Shown here one piece after another: positions 1 through 11,054 of a stretch of 64,000 bases of DNA. The notes under the pieces were generated by a model, which was not told where the DNA came from, ran no database searches, and was given only the letters and a program-made list of their open reading frames with translations. The number at the start of each line of letters is the position of its first letter. Position 1 is the stretch's first letter. Both the position numbers and the translations under genes were made by a program. Origin of the DNA: Leptobrachium leishanense (lineage: Eukaryota; Chordata; Amphibia; Anura; Megophryidae); contig CM019065.1 of the NCBI GenBank assembly GCA_009667805.1, positions 156,541,322 through 156,605,321 on the forward strand. The letters are read 5' to 3'.

Positions 1-399
1 ATGCAACTTTAATTCTTGAGACATTTGTGCTCCTCCATTTTATCTTTTTATTGCTGTGACTGAAATGGTCTTTGCCATTCAAGATGTATATCTATAATTT
101 TATGTAAACAACCTCCAATATGGCTGCTGTAGGTGAAGGTGCACTTTATCTGCAAGGAACGAAAATTGTGTGCTTTTTGGTAAGCCTAGCCAGAGCATGA
201 GCAGTAGATGGTTAACCTCCGGACTTCCAGCGTGTGGAACAGGAAATCTGTTTGACCTTGCCTAATGGCACTGAAAACCATCTGTGCCACAAGGAAGTCC
301 TCCAATAAAAATCTGCTCTAATAGCCGGGTTGTATAGTGGTTTAACTTATTTTTCTTTTGAACGGTGCAATTTTTGGTTGACTTTTTTTTTTTGACAGA
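1..399. other. unassigned non-coding sequence
   Basis: AT-rich sequence with no open frame, motif or repeat that I can name. It is probably part of an intron of PPP2R2A, because that gene's first visible exon (17602) is an internal one and its earlier exons must lie upstream. Confidence 0.4.
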
Positions 400-490
400 C
401 CTGAACTACATCTCTCATGATTCTTTGGCCATCTATTGCATTCTGGGAATTGTAGAATATAAACATCTGGAGGGCCAGAGTTTGAGATCC
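400..490. repeat. diverged hAT-type MITE fragment (CAGGGGTCAGCAACC family)
   Basis: The two halves are inverted (ctacatctctcatgattc against cattctgggaattgtag) and are followed by 'tctggagggccaga'. The same arms occur in the better preserved copies at 10919-11054, 21308-21432 and 29400-29717. The outermost ends are worn away here. Confidence 0.5.
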
Positions 491-527
491 TGCTCTACAC
501 CAAACTAAAAGGTCTTGTAGGTGTGGT

Positions 528-870
528 CCTCCTTTTTTCAAAGGGACATTCTACTCATCCTGATCACTTCTCCCCCCCCCCCCCATATGGAACTTCGCAG
601 CTGTCTGTCACTAGTGACATTGCCCCGCAGAATGCACCGACACCCCCCCCCCCCACTGTTAGCAGTTGCTGGATTGAAACTACGCATGTGCACCTCCAGA
701 TCATTATTCTGAGCAGGTGGAACAGAACATCCGTACATAAAGTGTGCAAATCCCATAGCGGTGCAGAATTTGTGGTTCCTACGCTACACAGAAAACCTTC
801 AGGGACTTCCATATTCAGGAGTCCCTGAACAGAAGAGGAGCTGGGGGAGAAGAGTAGGGAATGTGTGAAA
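528..870 (+). repeat. interspersed repeat, pair of 32918-33262
   Basis: This stretch and 32918-33262 share an ordered set of blocks: 'aaggacattc...catcctgac', 'ctagtgacat', 'cctatgctacacagaaaa' and 'ggcatccctga'-like text followed by a purine-rich tail. They are two diverged copies of one non-coding repeat. Two poly-C tracts (near 573 and 644) interrupt it. The opening resembles the inner part of the hAT element at 12448-15246 (near 14905). I see no coding capacity. Confidence 0.5.
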
Positions 871-1251
871 TCGCCAAAACAATAATTGGGTGGAGGGGAT
901 ATATTGTACTGGATGCCATCCAGCTCGTTAAAACTGCTCAGTTGCCAACATATTCTGCAGTGTTGTACAGGTTGAGCTTCCCTTGTCTGGAATTTTCAGT
1001 GCCTTCCTGATGACTGGCACTCCCGAAAGATACAGCAGACAGGGAGCCTCTGGACAACCCCAGCATAGGACCTGCTGGTCGGAGTCCTACTAGCTAAATG
1101 CATCATGTCTGCAGAGAAACCCTGCACAGCACTCCTAGCGTGTGCGTACATGCTGCTGACTGCAGCAGCAAGGGGATCGTGGCTCTTCTGTCACTCTTTC
1201 TGACAACAAATACTTCTGGATTCTAGAATGCTTAGTACCAAGCATTCCATA

Positions 1252-1608
1252 TTAGGCCGGGTGCACACTAGGCTTTTTTGTTCTTTTTTTTTTTTTTGTG
1301 CGCAATAGCGTGCGTTTAAAAATGACGGAAGAGATTTGGTAGACGCCAGACGATGTGTTTTAATTTTGACGCACATTGTAAAAACTGAATTTGAGTTGAA
1401 TGGGGAAAAAAAAAGCTGGGCAATTGACATTCAGCACGCGGCCAACGTCGCGTCAATCCTAGGGCACAAGCCTTGGTGTTTCCATGACGGACGTCGTCTG
1501 TGCGCGTTATGCGTGTGTTCTTCTCTATCCGCATAATTGTATGCTGCGATGCACGCCAATAAGTGCGTTTTAGTGTGCACAAAAAACGCCTAGTGTGCAC
1601 CAGGCCTT
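1252..1608. mobile_element. MITE, TTAGGCCGGGTGCACAC family
   Basis: The terminal inverted repeats are TTAGGCCGGGTGCACACTAG at the left and the near-exact complement at 1589-1608. The 357-bp body has no transposase. The same ends flank the larger composite at 38793-41564. The superfamily is not resolved because no clear target duplication is visible. Confidence 0.75.
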
Positions 1609-1748
1609 AGGCTGCGGTCACATGAGCGCTCTGAATGCGTTTTGTAACTTGCATTTCTGGAAACCTAAACAGGAATGGTTATGTATAAAATGTAATATTT
1701 GCCACTGTAGTCCTGATTGTATACACTTAAAAACGATGGAAAAGGTGT

Positions 1749-2040
1749 AAGGCTGGGTTCACACCTCAGCGTTTTACAGCACGTTACTGTGTGCTGTGAA
1801 ACGCCGAGACACAGAAATCCCATGATTTCCTATGGGACCTGTTCACACCTGGGCGTTTCACAGCACGCAGGAACGCACTGTAAAATGTCCTACGCCCAAA
1901 GAAGTACGGGAGCTTCTTTGGGGCATATTTGCAGCGCGTTCTGCAGTCTATGGCCGTGAATGCGCTGCAGTGCACGTTTGCGTGATACGCGTGTAAGAAG
2001 AAAGAAAGAAAAAAAACCGCGCAGGTGTGAACCCAGCCTT
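1749..2040. mobile_element. MITE, AAGGCTGGGTTCACACCT family
   Basis: This 292-bp element has a perfect 18-bp inverted repeat (AAGGCTGGGTTCACACCT at 1749 and its complement ending at 2040). Inside are further inverted words around 'cagcgttttacagcacg'. There is no coding capacity. The outer element at 9514-10213 belongs to the same family. Confidence 0.85.
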
Positions 2041-2630
2041 CGTACAGGGGGCCATACCATCAAAGCCATGGTCTGTGAAAGTTATTCTGGAGGGTTTGCT
2101 TTCCTTCTTGGACCTGTAGCAATGTAATAAAGTCATGGGAAGGCTTCTAGGTTATAGTTTAATTCTTTTGCCCCCTCCTGAAGATATGTAGAGATGGACA
2201 ATCCCTAATGTTGATTTGGGAACATACACCTCTTCTGAAAGGTTCTTTATCCCCTAATCTGCAGTTTTTTAATTCAAGGATAACTGTATTTTGGCATAAA
2301 AGAGTACACCCCTTTTTGAAATATAAGCTTTTAATCAATATCAAACACAAGAACAATTTCCAAAATTCCGACAAAACAGTTTTATGGAACATTTGTTTAG
2401 CTCATTACATGACGGGTTAATAATATAACTTGGATTACAAAATCTCACGTTTTTAATCAAAGTAGTTGATGCAAAAGGAATACTCCTTACAACAAACACT
2501 CCTACATCTACTAGTATTTTGTATGACCTCCCAAGTCTTCTAGGAATGGAAAGCAAAGTTGGCCACATTTTGCAACATCTCTTTTCCCATTCAAAAACTA
2601 CCTCTTTCACAGGCTGGATGGAGAGTGATG

Positions 2631-3259
2631 CTAAACTTGTCTCTTCAGAGTTCGATTTGGGTTCAGATCAGGAGACCTACATGGCCACTGAATTGCCTTC
2701 ATCTTGTTTTTCTTCATAAATGCAACAGTGACCTTTTTAGATGTGTGTTTTGGATCCTTGTCGTGTTGGAAAAGTGCATGACAACCAAGGGCATGGAGTG
2801 ATGTAGCATCTTCTTTCAATATAGAGCAGTACATATGTGAATTCATGATGGCATAAGTAAAATGGAGCTCCCTGACGCCAGCAGCCCCACAGAAGGACAA
2901 TGCCACCGTGTTTCACTGTAGGCACCATGCATTTTTCTTTGTACTCTTCACCTTTTGCGACGCTATACAGTTGTGAAGCCATCCGTTCCAAAAACCTTTG
3001 TTGGTGTCCTCACTCCAGGGTATAGTCCAAGTAGTCTTCTCTTTCAGCATGGGCACTGGCTAATTCTGGATGGGCTTTTTTGTGCATGGGCCTCGTATGG
3101 ACGACACCCAGGCATGCCATTTCTCTGCAGTGTACACCGTATTGTGTCATAGGAAACAATAATCACCCCAGTTTGGCTTTCTACTTCTTTAGCTAAGGCT
3201 CCATTCACGCTATCACTCTTTCCGCTCAATATCACTCTAATGTAGCTTCTCCAATGCAT
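2631..3259 (-). pseudogene. Tc1-like transposase relic
   Basis: The minus-strand frames carry Tc1 family landmarks. Near 2740 are DPKHTS (second Asp of the DD34E triad) and SPDLNP. Near 2890-2920 is a VKHGG motif, and near 3044-3190 a helix-turn-helix-like segment ending in the usual CxPYEAxxQKSP form. The pieces lie in at least two frames with stops, and the N-terminus is cut by the MITE at about 3194. The expected glutamate after SPDLNP is replaced (NPNRT), so the catalytic triad is incomplete. It is not functional. Confidence 0.85.
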
Positions 3260-4060
3260 TTCAATGGAGCTGTTGACATCTCTCAGCTCAATGTCACTTG
3301 TAGCGTGTCACTGGTTTATTATTATTATTATTATTCTTTATTTATAAAGCGCCAGTATATTCCGCAGCGCTGTACAATAGGCACAGTATAGACAGGGTTA
3401 CAATACATTGAACAACATTTGACAAACAGTACAGGAGGAGATGAGGCCCTATTCCCGTAGGAACTCACAATCTAGGAGGGTTGGGGTTGGAAACAGGAGG
3501 AGAGGACTGTAAGGTGAGAGTGATTGATGGTTGTGTCAGTGAGTTGGGTGGTAGGCTTCCCTAAATAGGAACGTTTTAAGGGAGCGTTTGAAGGAAGAGA
3601 AGTTAGGGGAAAGTCTGACAGTACGAGGGAGAGCGTTCCAGAGAGTGGGGGCTGCGCGTGAGAAATCCTGCAGTCTATCATGGGAAGAGGTGATGCGGGG
3701 AGAAGCTAGGCGCAGCTCACTGTTTGACCTTAGGGAGCGGGCTGGGGTGTATTTGGTGATTAGTGAGGACAGGTAGTGGGGCGCTGAGTTAGTGAGGGTT
3801 TTGTAGGTAAGAATTTTGAACTTAATTCTGCAGTGGATGGGGAGCCAGTGAAGGGACTCGCAGAGGGGAGCAGCAGAGACAGATCGGCGGGTGAGGTGAA
3901 TTAGCCTGGCGGAGGCGTTCAGGATGGATTGTAGGGGGGAGAGGCGGGACAGAGGGAGGCCAGATAAGAGATTATTGCAATAGTCGAGTCGGGAGATTAC
4001 CAGTACATGACCTTTTTTTTTTTCTGCGATTCACCGGTGAATTATTATTTTTTTTTTCTG
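3194..4060. mobile_element. MITE of the AAGGCCCTGTTCAC family, interrupted by a LINE
   Basis: It starts as 'aaggctccattcacgc' and goes on with 'tagcttctccaatg...aatggagctgtt', as in the copy at 36461 and in reverse in the copy at 16088-16343. The sequence breaks at 'gtcactggt' for the LINE (3315-4000) and resumes as 'gtacatgacc'. In the 16088 copy these two words are continuous, which is an empty-site match. The right end is not defined here. Confidence 0.65.
3315..4000 (-). mobile_element. 5'-truncated L2/CR1-type LINE, 3' end
   Basis: Read on the minus strand, the sequence encodes the C-terminal part of an L2/CR1-clade LINE ORF2. Landmarks are SRLDYCNNLL near the start, then LHWLPI, then LWNALPRTVR, ending ..YHPTH and a stop near 3527. 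A 3' UTR follows with 'ctggcgctttataaataaag' and ends in an (AAT)n tail, seen as (ATT)n at 3315-3333 on the + strand. Loss of the 5' end is typical of target-primed insertion. The reverse transcriptase core itself is absent. Confidence 0.8.
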
Positions 4061-4222
4061 CAAATGGCATTAAATGAATTTATTAGGATAAATACTTTTT
4101 TGTGTATGTGTGAATTAACAAATATTGGTTGAAATCAATGGCTCGAATTTGCGGTAGTATAGTGCCCCATAGAAAACATTTTCTGACAAATCTGGAGTGT
4201 ACTCCTTTATGCTGAGCAGTGT

Positions 4223-4898
4223 ACATGCAACAAAGAAATCACTCAATCTTTTCGCTTTTCTAACCACCTGACGTGGGGAACACAAGATAATTCACATTAT
4301 GTTGCTTAAGCCTGTCATAATATCACTGTCAAATCTTGCTCTTTTCTGTATGCTGCTTTTGCCTTGCATGCACTTGCCTGTATTGCATGTTTTAGGATGA
4401 GTGCAATATTTAAATTTAAATGAGCCCAGTTTCTACTGACTATGCCATGTTTTTTAATTTCATTTTATATATTTTTGCAATGCATGGGTTACACTGTATA
4501 GACCAGTGCTTCCCAAACCTGCCGATAATGGGGTTTTCGGTTTCGGCCTGAGAGCAAAACACCAGCTGAAAATTGCTGACACTGAGCGAGCACTCTTTCA
4601 ATGCTGCTTAGCTGGAGATAATTGTAATTGGAGAGAGGCAGGAGCTGCTACACCTTTATTTCTGCACACAAAGGGTTAACTATAATCCACACTATCAGTA
4701 ACTCTGGCCTCTCTGTGATAAGGAACAAGTGATTTATCACTGACCTCCTGCCAGAGGTGTCTGCTCTGAGGAAAGGGGGGGGGGTTAATGTGGGAGTTTA
4801 CATCCCTGACTCCAAAAAGTTTTGAGCGTTTGTCTTTTCCTTTAGTTAGATTAAGAGAAACAGACTGACTTTAAGGCTCCATGAGACATTAGAAATCT
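4223..4898. other. unassigned non-coding sequence
   Basis: No open frame of note and no repeat that I can name. There is a poly-G run near 4776. Probably intronic. Confidence 0.4.
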
Positions 4899-4906
4899 AT
4901 ATCTAC

Positions 4907-5314
4907 TAGGGATACACCTCGAACGCTGGTAAAGCACATGACCAGCGTTCCCCTCCGGCGCGCTGTATACTCACCCATCCTGAAGGTCCGGTCGCTTGGC
5001 AGTGATGTGATCGCGTGGCTGCCGGGCGCATCTGTGACTCTGCCTCCAGTCGAGAGGCAGCGTCACCGGAGTGGCCGCGGGAATGCATCACTGCCAAGCG
5101 ACCGGACCTTCAGGATGGGTGAGTATACAGCACGCCGGAGGGGAACGCTGGCCGCGTGCTTTTCATGCATGCGGCCAGCTTCCCCAGCCCCGCGGATACC
5201 GGCAAGCCGGCCCAGCTTCCAGTATCGCAGGGATGTATTGGGCCGTTTGCACGAGTAACAAGTACTCGTGCAAACGACAATATCGGCACCAATACTAGTG
5301 TCAGTGCATCCCTA
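4907..5314. mobile_element. hAT MITE (TAGGG..CACC / GGTGCATCCCTA) with perfect TSD
   Basis: This 408-bp element is flanked by a perfect 8-bp target duplication, ATATCTAC, at 4899-4906 and 5315-5322. The termini are TAGGGATACACC and its partner AGTGCATCCCTA. A large GC-rich palindrome fills the inside: 'atcctgaaggtccggtcgct' at about 4978 is repeated in reverse near 5096. The 8-bp duplication and the ends place it in the hAT superfamily. It is the same family as the element at 12627-14572. Confidence 0.9.
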
Positions 5315-5322
5315 ATATCTAC

Positions 5323-6239
5323 TTAAGTTGTGGACAGCAAAAAAATTATATTAAAAGCCTCCACACAACAAATAATAAACTTTATAGTTTAGACCTTTAC
5401 ACATCCCAGCAATTTAGAGTTCTCTAAATTGCCCGGATTTGTAAATGTCTTCAACTATAAAATGTGTGTATGTATATATCTATCATTTTCGGTCCCAAAT
5501 TTTCATTTCTGTGCATCCCTAGTTATTGGGCAAAAGCTGAGAGGCATAACTGTGTAAACCTGCGCTGTGCATCTGTAAATATGCACATCAGAGAAACCTA
5601 AGAGAAGGGGTGATATACTGAGCATTCTTGTCTCTGTGCGATGCCTGGGGGGGGGCAGTGGGGAAAACTGGCGACGACGGCTTGAGGCAGGGAACCCACC
5701 CTTCCCAGTGTTGCTGGGCAGACATTGCACAGAACTGCAATAAAGCTTTTTCTCACGCCTGTGCCAACCGTGCATGGGTCGACAAAAGCTCAGGCGCCAG
5801 GACACAATTTCTAGTTGTCACGGTGACCTGGCACCTCAGCTTTGTCAAGCCCTGGGTTAATCGAATAAGTGGTGAATTTCGCCGTATGGTGTAATTTCGT
5901 GGCAGTTTGGCAAATTGACAGCTTTCTGAATAGACAAATACTGGTGAAATATGGTGCAGGTTGCTGCAATTTGGCGGCAGTGAAATGGTCCCATAGTGAA
6001 GAAATGGTTAATCTAGTCAGAATGCCAAACTGAACAGAAGTGTCAGGGCAGTGACCTGATTTTCTGTGGTTCAGTTCTACAGGTTTAAAAAGGAAAATCC
6101 TATAGGGTTGTATGTATATTTCAACAGTTTAATCTCTTCAGCAAAGGTGTGTTTTTTTTTTCTCTTTGCTGTTTTTTAAAAAAAAATTTAATCTGCACAT
6201 GAAATGACGAAACCTGGACCAAAGACGCAAATCTATTCA
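5323..6239. other. unassigned non-coding sequence
   Basis: Mostly unique-looking sequence. The part near 5860-5940 ('ggtgaatttcgccgtatggtg', 'gcagtttggcaaattgac') resembles 55402-55500 and may be a worn copy of the CAGGGTTATTCAAAGAG element. I see no gene. Confidence 0.35.
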
Positions 6240-8500
6240 CGAATGACATTGTCACATGTGCATTCTTATACACTTTTTATAATCAAAATTAATTGAATAC
6301 AGCAGGGGGGTATCAGAGGGGAAACCTGGTCCATCGGGAGTTGCAGACCGGTAGATTGTAAGGTATGCCATGGGTACCATATTTGATTACATTGGGGCAA
6401 GTTATGTAGTTGAGCCGTGAGATACTCCACTTTTATAGACCTACCATAGTTTAGACAAAACTAAACTACTGGTAAAGTGGGAAGATCAGTGTTCCAAGAA
6501 CAAGCGAAACCTATCAGACCTGCACAAACAAGCCCGACACGATGGGAGGGACTGCTAACTGTAGGCCCAAAACAAAGGTCATGAGGTCAAAGACAGGCGA
6601 CCAGAGGACCCGTACCTTCAAACACTCTCGCCACACAACGTGTCCCCCACCCCCTCCAAGTACAGGGACATAACCCTGAAATGGCAGGATAGATCCTTTG
6701 GAGACAAGCAGGGTCGAGATAACATCCAGACAGAAGCTTATAGCAAACTTCTGATTAATACACAGGTGGCAGTGGGGCGACCCCCACCCCTTTCCCACAA
6801 GGACTGATGGGGGCACGGGTATGACTAGCTAAAGGAGAGCAATAGCAAATGTGGGAGATGGCACCAGTAATGGTTGAACCCCCCCCCCCCCCCCGGCACT
6901 GCATGTGACTCCTGAGAATAACCCCACAAGGGGAATCAATCCTGGAATAATACTAACACCCCACCACCACTGTGAGGCTCTTAAACACTCAGCCAGTTCC
7001 AGGTTGTGAAAGGGTTGTCGATCGGGGCGTTAGCGGGTACATGTCAGTGGTAAGGGCATCCCTCCTCTTGTTTCCCAAATAAGAAGGGTATGTGCGGAAG
7101 TGGGCAAAAGCTGCGATCTCTCAATGCAGAAAGAGGTCGCCAAGGTAAGTGAGAAAGCTGGGACAGACAAACACTGCATCTCTCTATCCACCCAACACGC
7201 TCGACCATGTCCTGAGCGCCATTTGTAAAAGCTGTGTCAACTGGGACGCATTATAATAACCGTGAAAGTCTGGGACCGCCAGGACACCCATAGATTGACA
7301 GCGATGAACCAAAAAAAGCAGACTGCATCTCAGAAAGCATGGTGAGTGGGAGGGGGATTGGCAACATTTGAAATGGGTATAATAATTTTGGGAGACGGGT
7401 AATTTTAACAGCATAAATATGTCACAATCTAATCGGTAGAACAGTACTGGGAAGTTGACAGCGTTCAAAAACACTCCCAGGTACTGAAAGCGTTTGGGGC
7501 ACCATTTGACAGGCAAACTCCTCCTGCAAGGCTGTCACCACTGGGAGGGGAGGAGAGATATTCCGAAACACTTCTATCTTCTACCCAGAGAGAGCACGGA
7601 AGAGATGCAGACTATGGTAGAGGTTCATTGGGGAAATCTGAGGTTGAGTAAGGGTATGTGACCCTTATGGGCCCCAGCATACAGAGCGGATCCACAGGCA
7701 AAGAAAAGACTAGTCGACACCCTCATCCCATCCTCACACAAGCACCTCCATTATAATGATGCATATTAGACCTTGTATTTTTACGGTTCAGCAGGCTCGG
7801 TTAATGTTTTTTATTCAAAGACCTTTTTATAAAAAAAAAAAAAAAAAAGGGTCCAGAGTCCTGGAGACAGGACAGAGATCTCGATCTCCCACATCCAAAA
7901 GGAGCAACAGGCTCCATGGGGAGATCCGATTTACTCACGGGATCCTCCCTGTGTGCTGTCCATCTCCCAATGCTCTCGAACTTCCTGATCCAAAAAGGCC
8001 AGGTTCCGGGGCAAGGCATCAGTCAGATTCCAAGGAAGAGCTCCTCCATAAGGCAAAAAGTCCAGTATCAAGCCCCGGGGGAGTCCAAGTGGCGAAGGTC
8101 AACCATAAGCCTGTTGATTTGTAGTCTCCTCCGGGCTCCTTTCAACTGAACATTGTTCTTGCACGACTGATTCTCTGGTCCTCCTGTACATGGTGCAGGT
8201 GATGAACCTCAGTGGTAAGAGAATCCACATGCAGCACCAGATAATTATGGGCAAGGGCGGCATCGTGCGGGAACCCTGGGAGGTAAGCTTGGCCTGTCTA
8301 TCTCCTCTAATGTCTTCCCTCAGGGCAGATAAGAGCTGCTGTTTTGTCCTCTCCAGGCTGCTGGCCGGAACCACCTTCTTGTCGACCACCACCACCATCT
8401 TGGGAGGGGAGGAGGTGTGTAGGCCAGGATACCGTCACCAAAAAAAAAACCTTGACGCTGCCCTGCTGAGGTGTCTTCCAATGTCTACCTGGCATTCAGT
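6240..8500 (-). mobile_element. L1-like (Tx1/L1 clade) LINE, internally deleted
   Basis: On the minus strand, 8480-7900 looks like the coiled-coil region of an L1 ORF1 (ALREDIRGDRQAKLTS, then AHNYLVLHVDSLTTEVHHL), broken by frameshifts. Minus strand 7516-7184 carries the ORF2 motifs KRFQYLGVFL and GVLAVPDFHGYYNASQL. Minus strand 6816-6514 carries HVVWRECLKVRVLW, which resembles the ORF2 C-terminus. The endonuclease and the reverse transcriptase core are missing between ORF1 and the ORF2 end, so this is a deleted, dead copy or two adjoining fragments. The boundaries are approximate. Confidence 0.65.
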
Positions 8501-9513
8501 GCCTGCGGAGTTCCAGAGACCTGGGGCAGCACTGAATCGGGGAATCCTAGGTGGATGTGTGCTAGAATAAACTGAAATGGCAGAGAGCACTAGGTTTAAA
8601 CATCCATCGTGCTTGGCCGCCGGACACACTCCCCCATTTTCATGCATTTTTTTTTGTTAAAGTTTCTGCAGCTTGGTGCACTTCTGGGACCATGCGCTAA
8701 ATTCCAAGCAGGGCCGGCAAAATCGAGTCGTACTCTGAATAACTCTTCATTGTGATCTTCTACAGAAACTTGTGATGTGACTATTCTTCCTCGCTGATAT
8801 TCTTGATCTCCACCCAAGTTACCGCCCAGACCAGTTTTCCCATTCTAGCTTTCCTGCTTTCACAAGTTTGGCATTGCTTTTTACTGTAAGAGTAATCATT
8901 ATTCATGGACAATGCATGCTACCTGATTCAACCCAAGCTTTTATTTTTGGGAGTTCCTCTTTTTAAGGGAGCATTACAGACAAGGGGTCATTACAGACAA
9001 GGGGTCCTGCCCTACGAGCCGATGGCATTAATGTATGTATTATCACACCTCGTTTAATATTGTCTGCTCCTTTTTATTCCAGCTGAGCCACAAACCACTG
9101 TTGTATAGGATATGTATTATGAACTTTTCTAAAATCTATAAACACCAGCTTTGTAAGGCTAGTATTCAAGTGATTTTTTTTTATTTTTATTAATCTGTAC
9201 ATCGTTCCCATTGTTTCACCGTTTGGACCTGTGAAACTGTCTCTAATGGGCTTGCTCACCTCCCCATGTTGTCTTATGCACTCCAGAAGAGCATACTGGG
9301 GCAGGTTGTGGCACCACTGCTAGAATGTTGGCAGCTCCCTAACGAAGAGGAGTTAATGTCTCGCATGGATTGTGCCATTATTGGCTCAGTATTACCATTG
9401 AGTGGCATATATCCAAAGATGATCTCATCTCTTTTGGAAGGGTAACTTATTCTGGGCACGGAACACGAGTGCTCAAAATATGGCTTTTTGGTGCATGTAC
9501 ACGCTTGTTCTGT
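8501..9513. other. unassigned non-coding sequence
   Basis: No host exon or known repeat recognised. A short tandem duplication 'cattacagacaaggggtc' occurs twice at about 8972-9008. Probably intronic. Confidence 0.35.
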
Positions 9514-10213
9514 AAGGCCCCGTTCACACCTATACGTTTTAGGCTGGGGTCAGACGAGCGCATTTTTAACGTGCGTTCTGGTGCACTTAATCACGGCCGC
9601 ACTAGCAGCAAATGACAGGCAATGACTGCCAATATACGAAGTACGGTCGCACGAAAGTCCGGCCGCGCAACGCAAGTGGAAAATTAACGCATTTTTTCGA
9701 GAACGCAGAACCCCTAGTACGGACGTACTGTGGTGTGTGTGTGTGTGTGTGTGATTTGGAGACGTCAGACCCTGCTCGTGTCCGGCCAACATAACGTCCA
9801 GATGCAAAAAGTTTCCTGGTTTGGATTCGTAAACATCACGCACGAAAATGCGCATCGTATGACCGTTTTCGTATATTCCGTGAAAAAATACATCAATGCG
9901 TTCGGACGCACTTTTTTACGTTCACGTGTAAAAATGCTTTCGTTTGACCCTAGCCTTAAAGCGCGTTCCTGCGCGCTTTAAAACGCATGGACGGGGAAAT
10001 CCCATGCTTTTCAATGGGACCCGTTCACACGTAAGCATTTTAAAGCGCTCAGGAACACGCTTTAAAACGTCCTGCGCCCAATGAAGTCCGGGAGCTTCTT
10101 TGGTGCGCATAGCCGCGAACGCGCTGCAATGCGTGTTTTTTCTTATGCATGAACGCGCATAAAAACGTGCGTATTGCGCACGTTTGAAGAACATGCAGGT
10201 GTGAACCCGGCCT
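9514..10213. mobile_element. MITE (AAGGC..GTTCACACC family) carrying an inserted MITE
   Basis: The outer ends are TAAGGCCCCGTTCACACC at 9514 and GGTGTGAACCCGGCCT ending at 10213. They pair with each other and match the element at 1749-2040. The body is rich in 'gcgtttaaaacgc'-type inverted words. A second MITE interrupts it at 9539-9958. Confidence 0.8.
9539..9958. mobile_element. MITE, TTAGGCTGGGGTCAGACGAG family (copy 1)
   Basis: The termini are TTAGGCTGGGGTCAGACGAG and a diverged partner ending 'gaccctagccttaa'. It interrupts the outer MITE at 9514-10213. The same family occurs at 31768, 31917, 32519, 41084, 41563 and 44590. It has no coding capacity. A (GT)n tract lies near 9732. Confidence 0.8.
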
Positions 10214-10918
10214 AGCAGTCCAAGTGACATGCCCCCTACCTGTCTCCCCATAAAATAACACTACATTATAGCAGCACAGTTTGATAGGATGAGTGGTTGT
10301 CATGTACTCGGTCAGGTGAAGAGTAATCGTATCAACATTTTGCAACTTTGAAGAAGTTGTGTAAAGGTAAATGACACTTGCTGTGACTGATAGAAACACA
10401 ATAGCTTTTGAGTCCTGCCCACAAGCTTCCAATCCCTGTAATTATGACTCCCCAGATGACTGTCATGCTTTGCAGCAATTTATTGATAGTATGGAACACG
10501 CTGGAAGTCTTACAGCTACCCATTAGGGAAATTCAAATTACCCTTTACTGCATCCCTGGCAAAAACATTGCTCTGTTGAAACATAGATGACACTTTATAC
10601 ATGTGAGTGCATGTGTATAAGTGTTTGCCCTCTAAAATACCTGTAATGTTGAGCAAAGGTTTGTGGGATGCTATATGCTATGTAATTTGCCTCAAACTGA
10701 AATCTGAATATGCAAATCGGGATTGACAAATCATATTTTATCGTTACCGGCAGCCTTTCTGGCCGATAGCTGGAGCGTATTCTATACATTTAAAGTTGTG
10801 GGGGGGGGGGGGGAAGAACGTATATCTGACATTATGCCTTTTTTTTCTTCTTTCTAGCAACATGACCACGTCTAGACTCTGGCCTTTGCAATGATGCCTC
10901 CACATTACTCTGTACATA

Positions 10919-11054
10919 AGGGTTCAGCAACCGTGGCCCTCCAGATGTTTTGGAACTACATTACCTTCGATTCTCTGCTACTCTATTAGGTTGATAGAGC
11001 CTCATGGGAAATGTAGTTCCAAAACAGCTGGAGGGCCAAGGTTACTGACTCCTT
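10919..11054. mobile_element. hAT-type MITE, CAGGGGTCAGCAACC family
   Basis: The ends are 'agggttcagcaaccgtggcc' and the complement 'ggccaaggttactgactcct'. The middle holds the facing words 'ggaactacattacc' and 'gggaaatgtagttcc'. It is the same family as the copy at 29400-29717. Confidence 0.75.

Larger units (their letters stand above)
2281..4222 (-). mobile_element. dead Tc1/mariner transposon, split by later insertions
   Basis: The ends are diverged inverted repeats. The left end at 2281-2312 contains 'gcataaaagagtacaccc', and the right end at 4193-4222 contains 'ggagtgtactcctttatgc'. Between them, the minus strand carries remains of a Tc1 transposase (2631-3259). A MITE starting near 3194 and a LINE at 3315-4000 have landed inside it. 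The age order is therefore Tc1 first, then MITE, then LINE. Confidence 0.75.
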
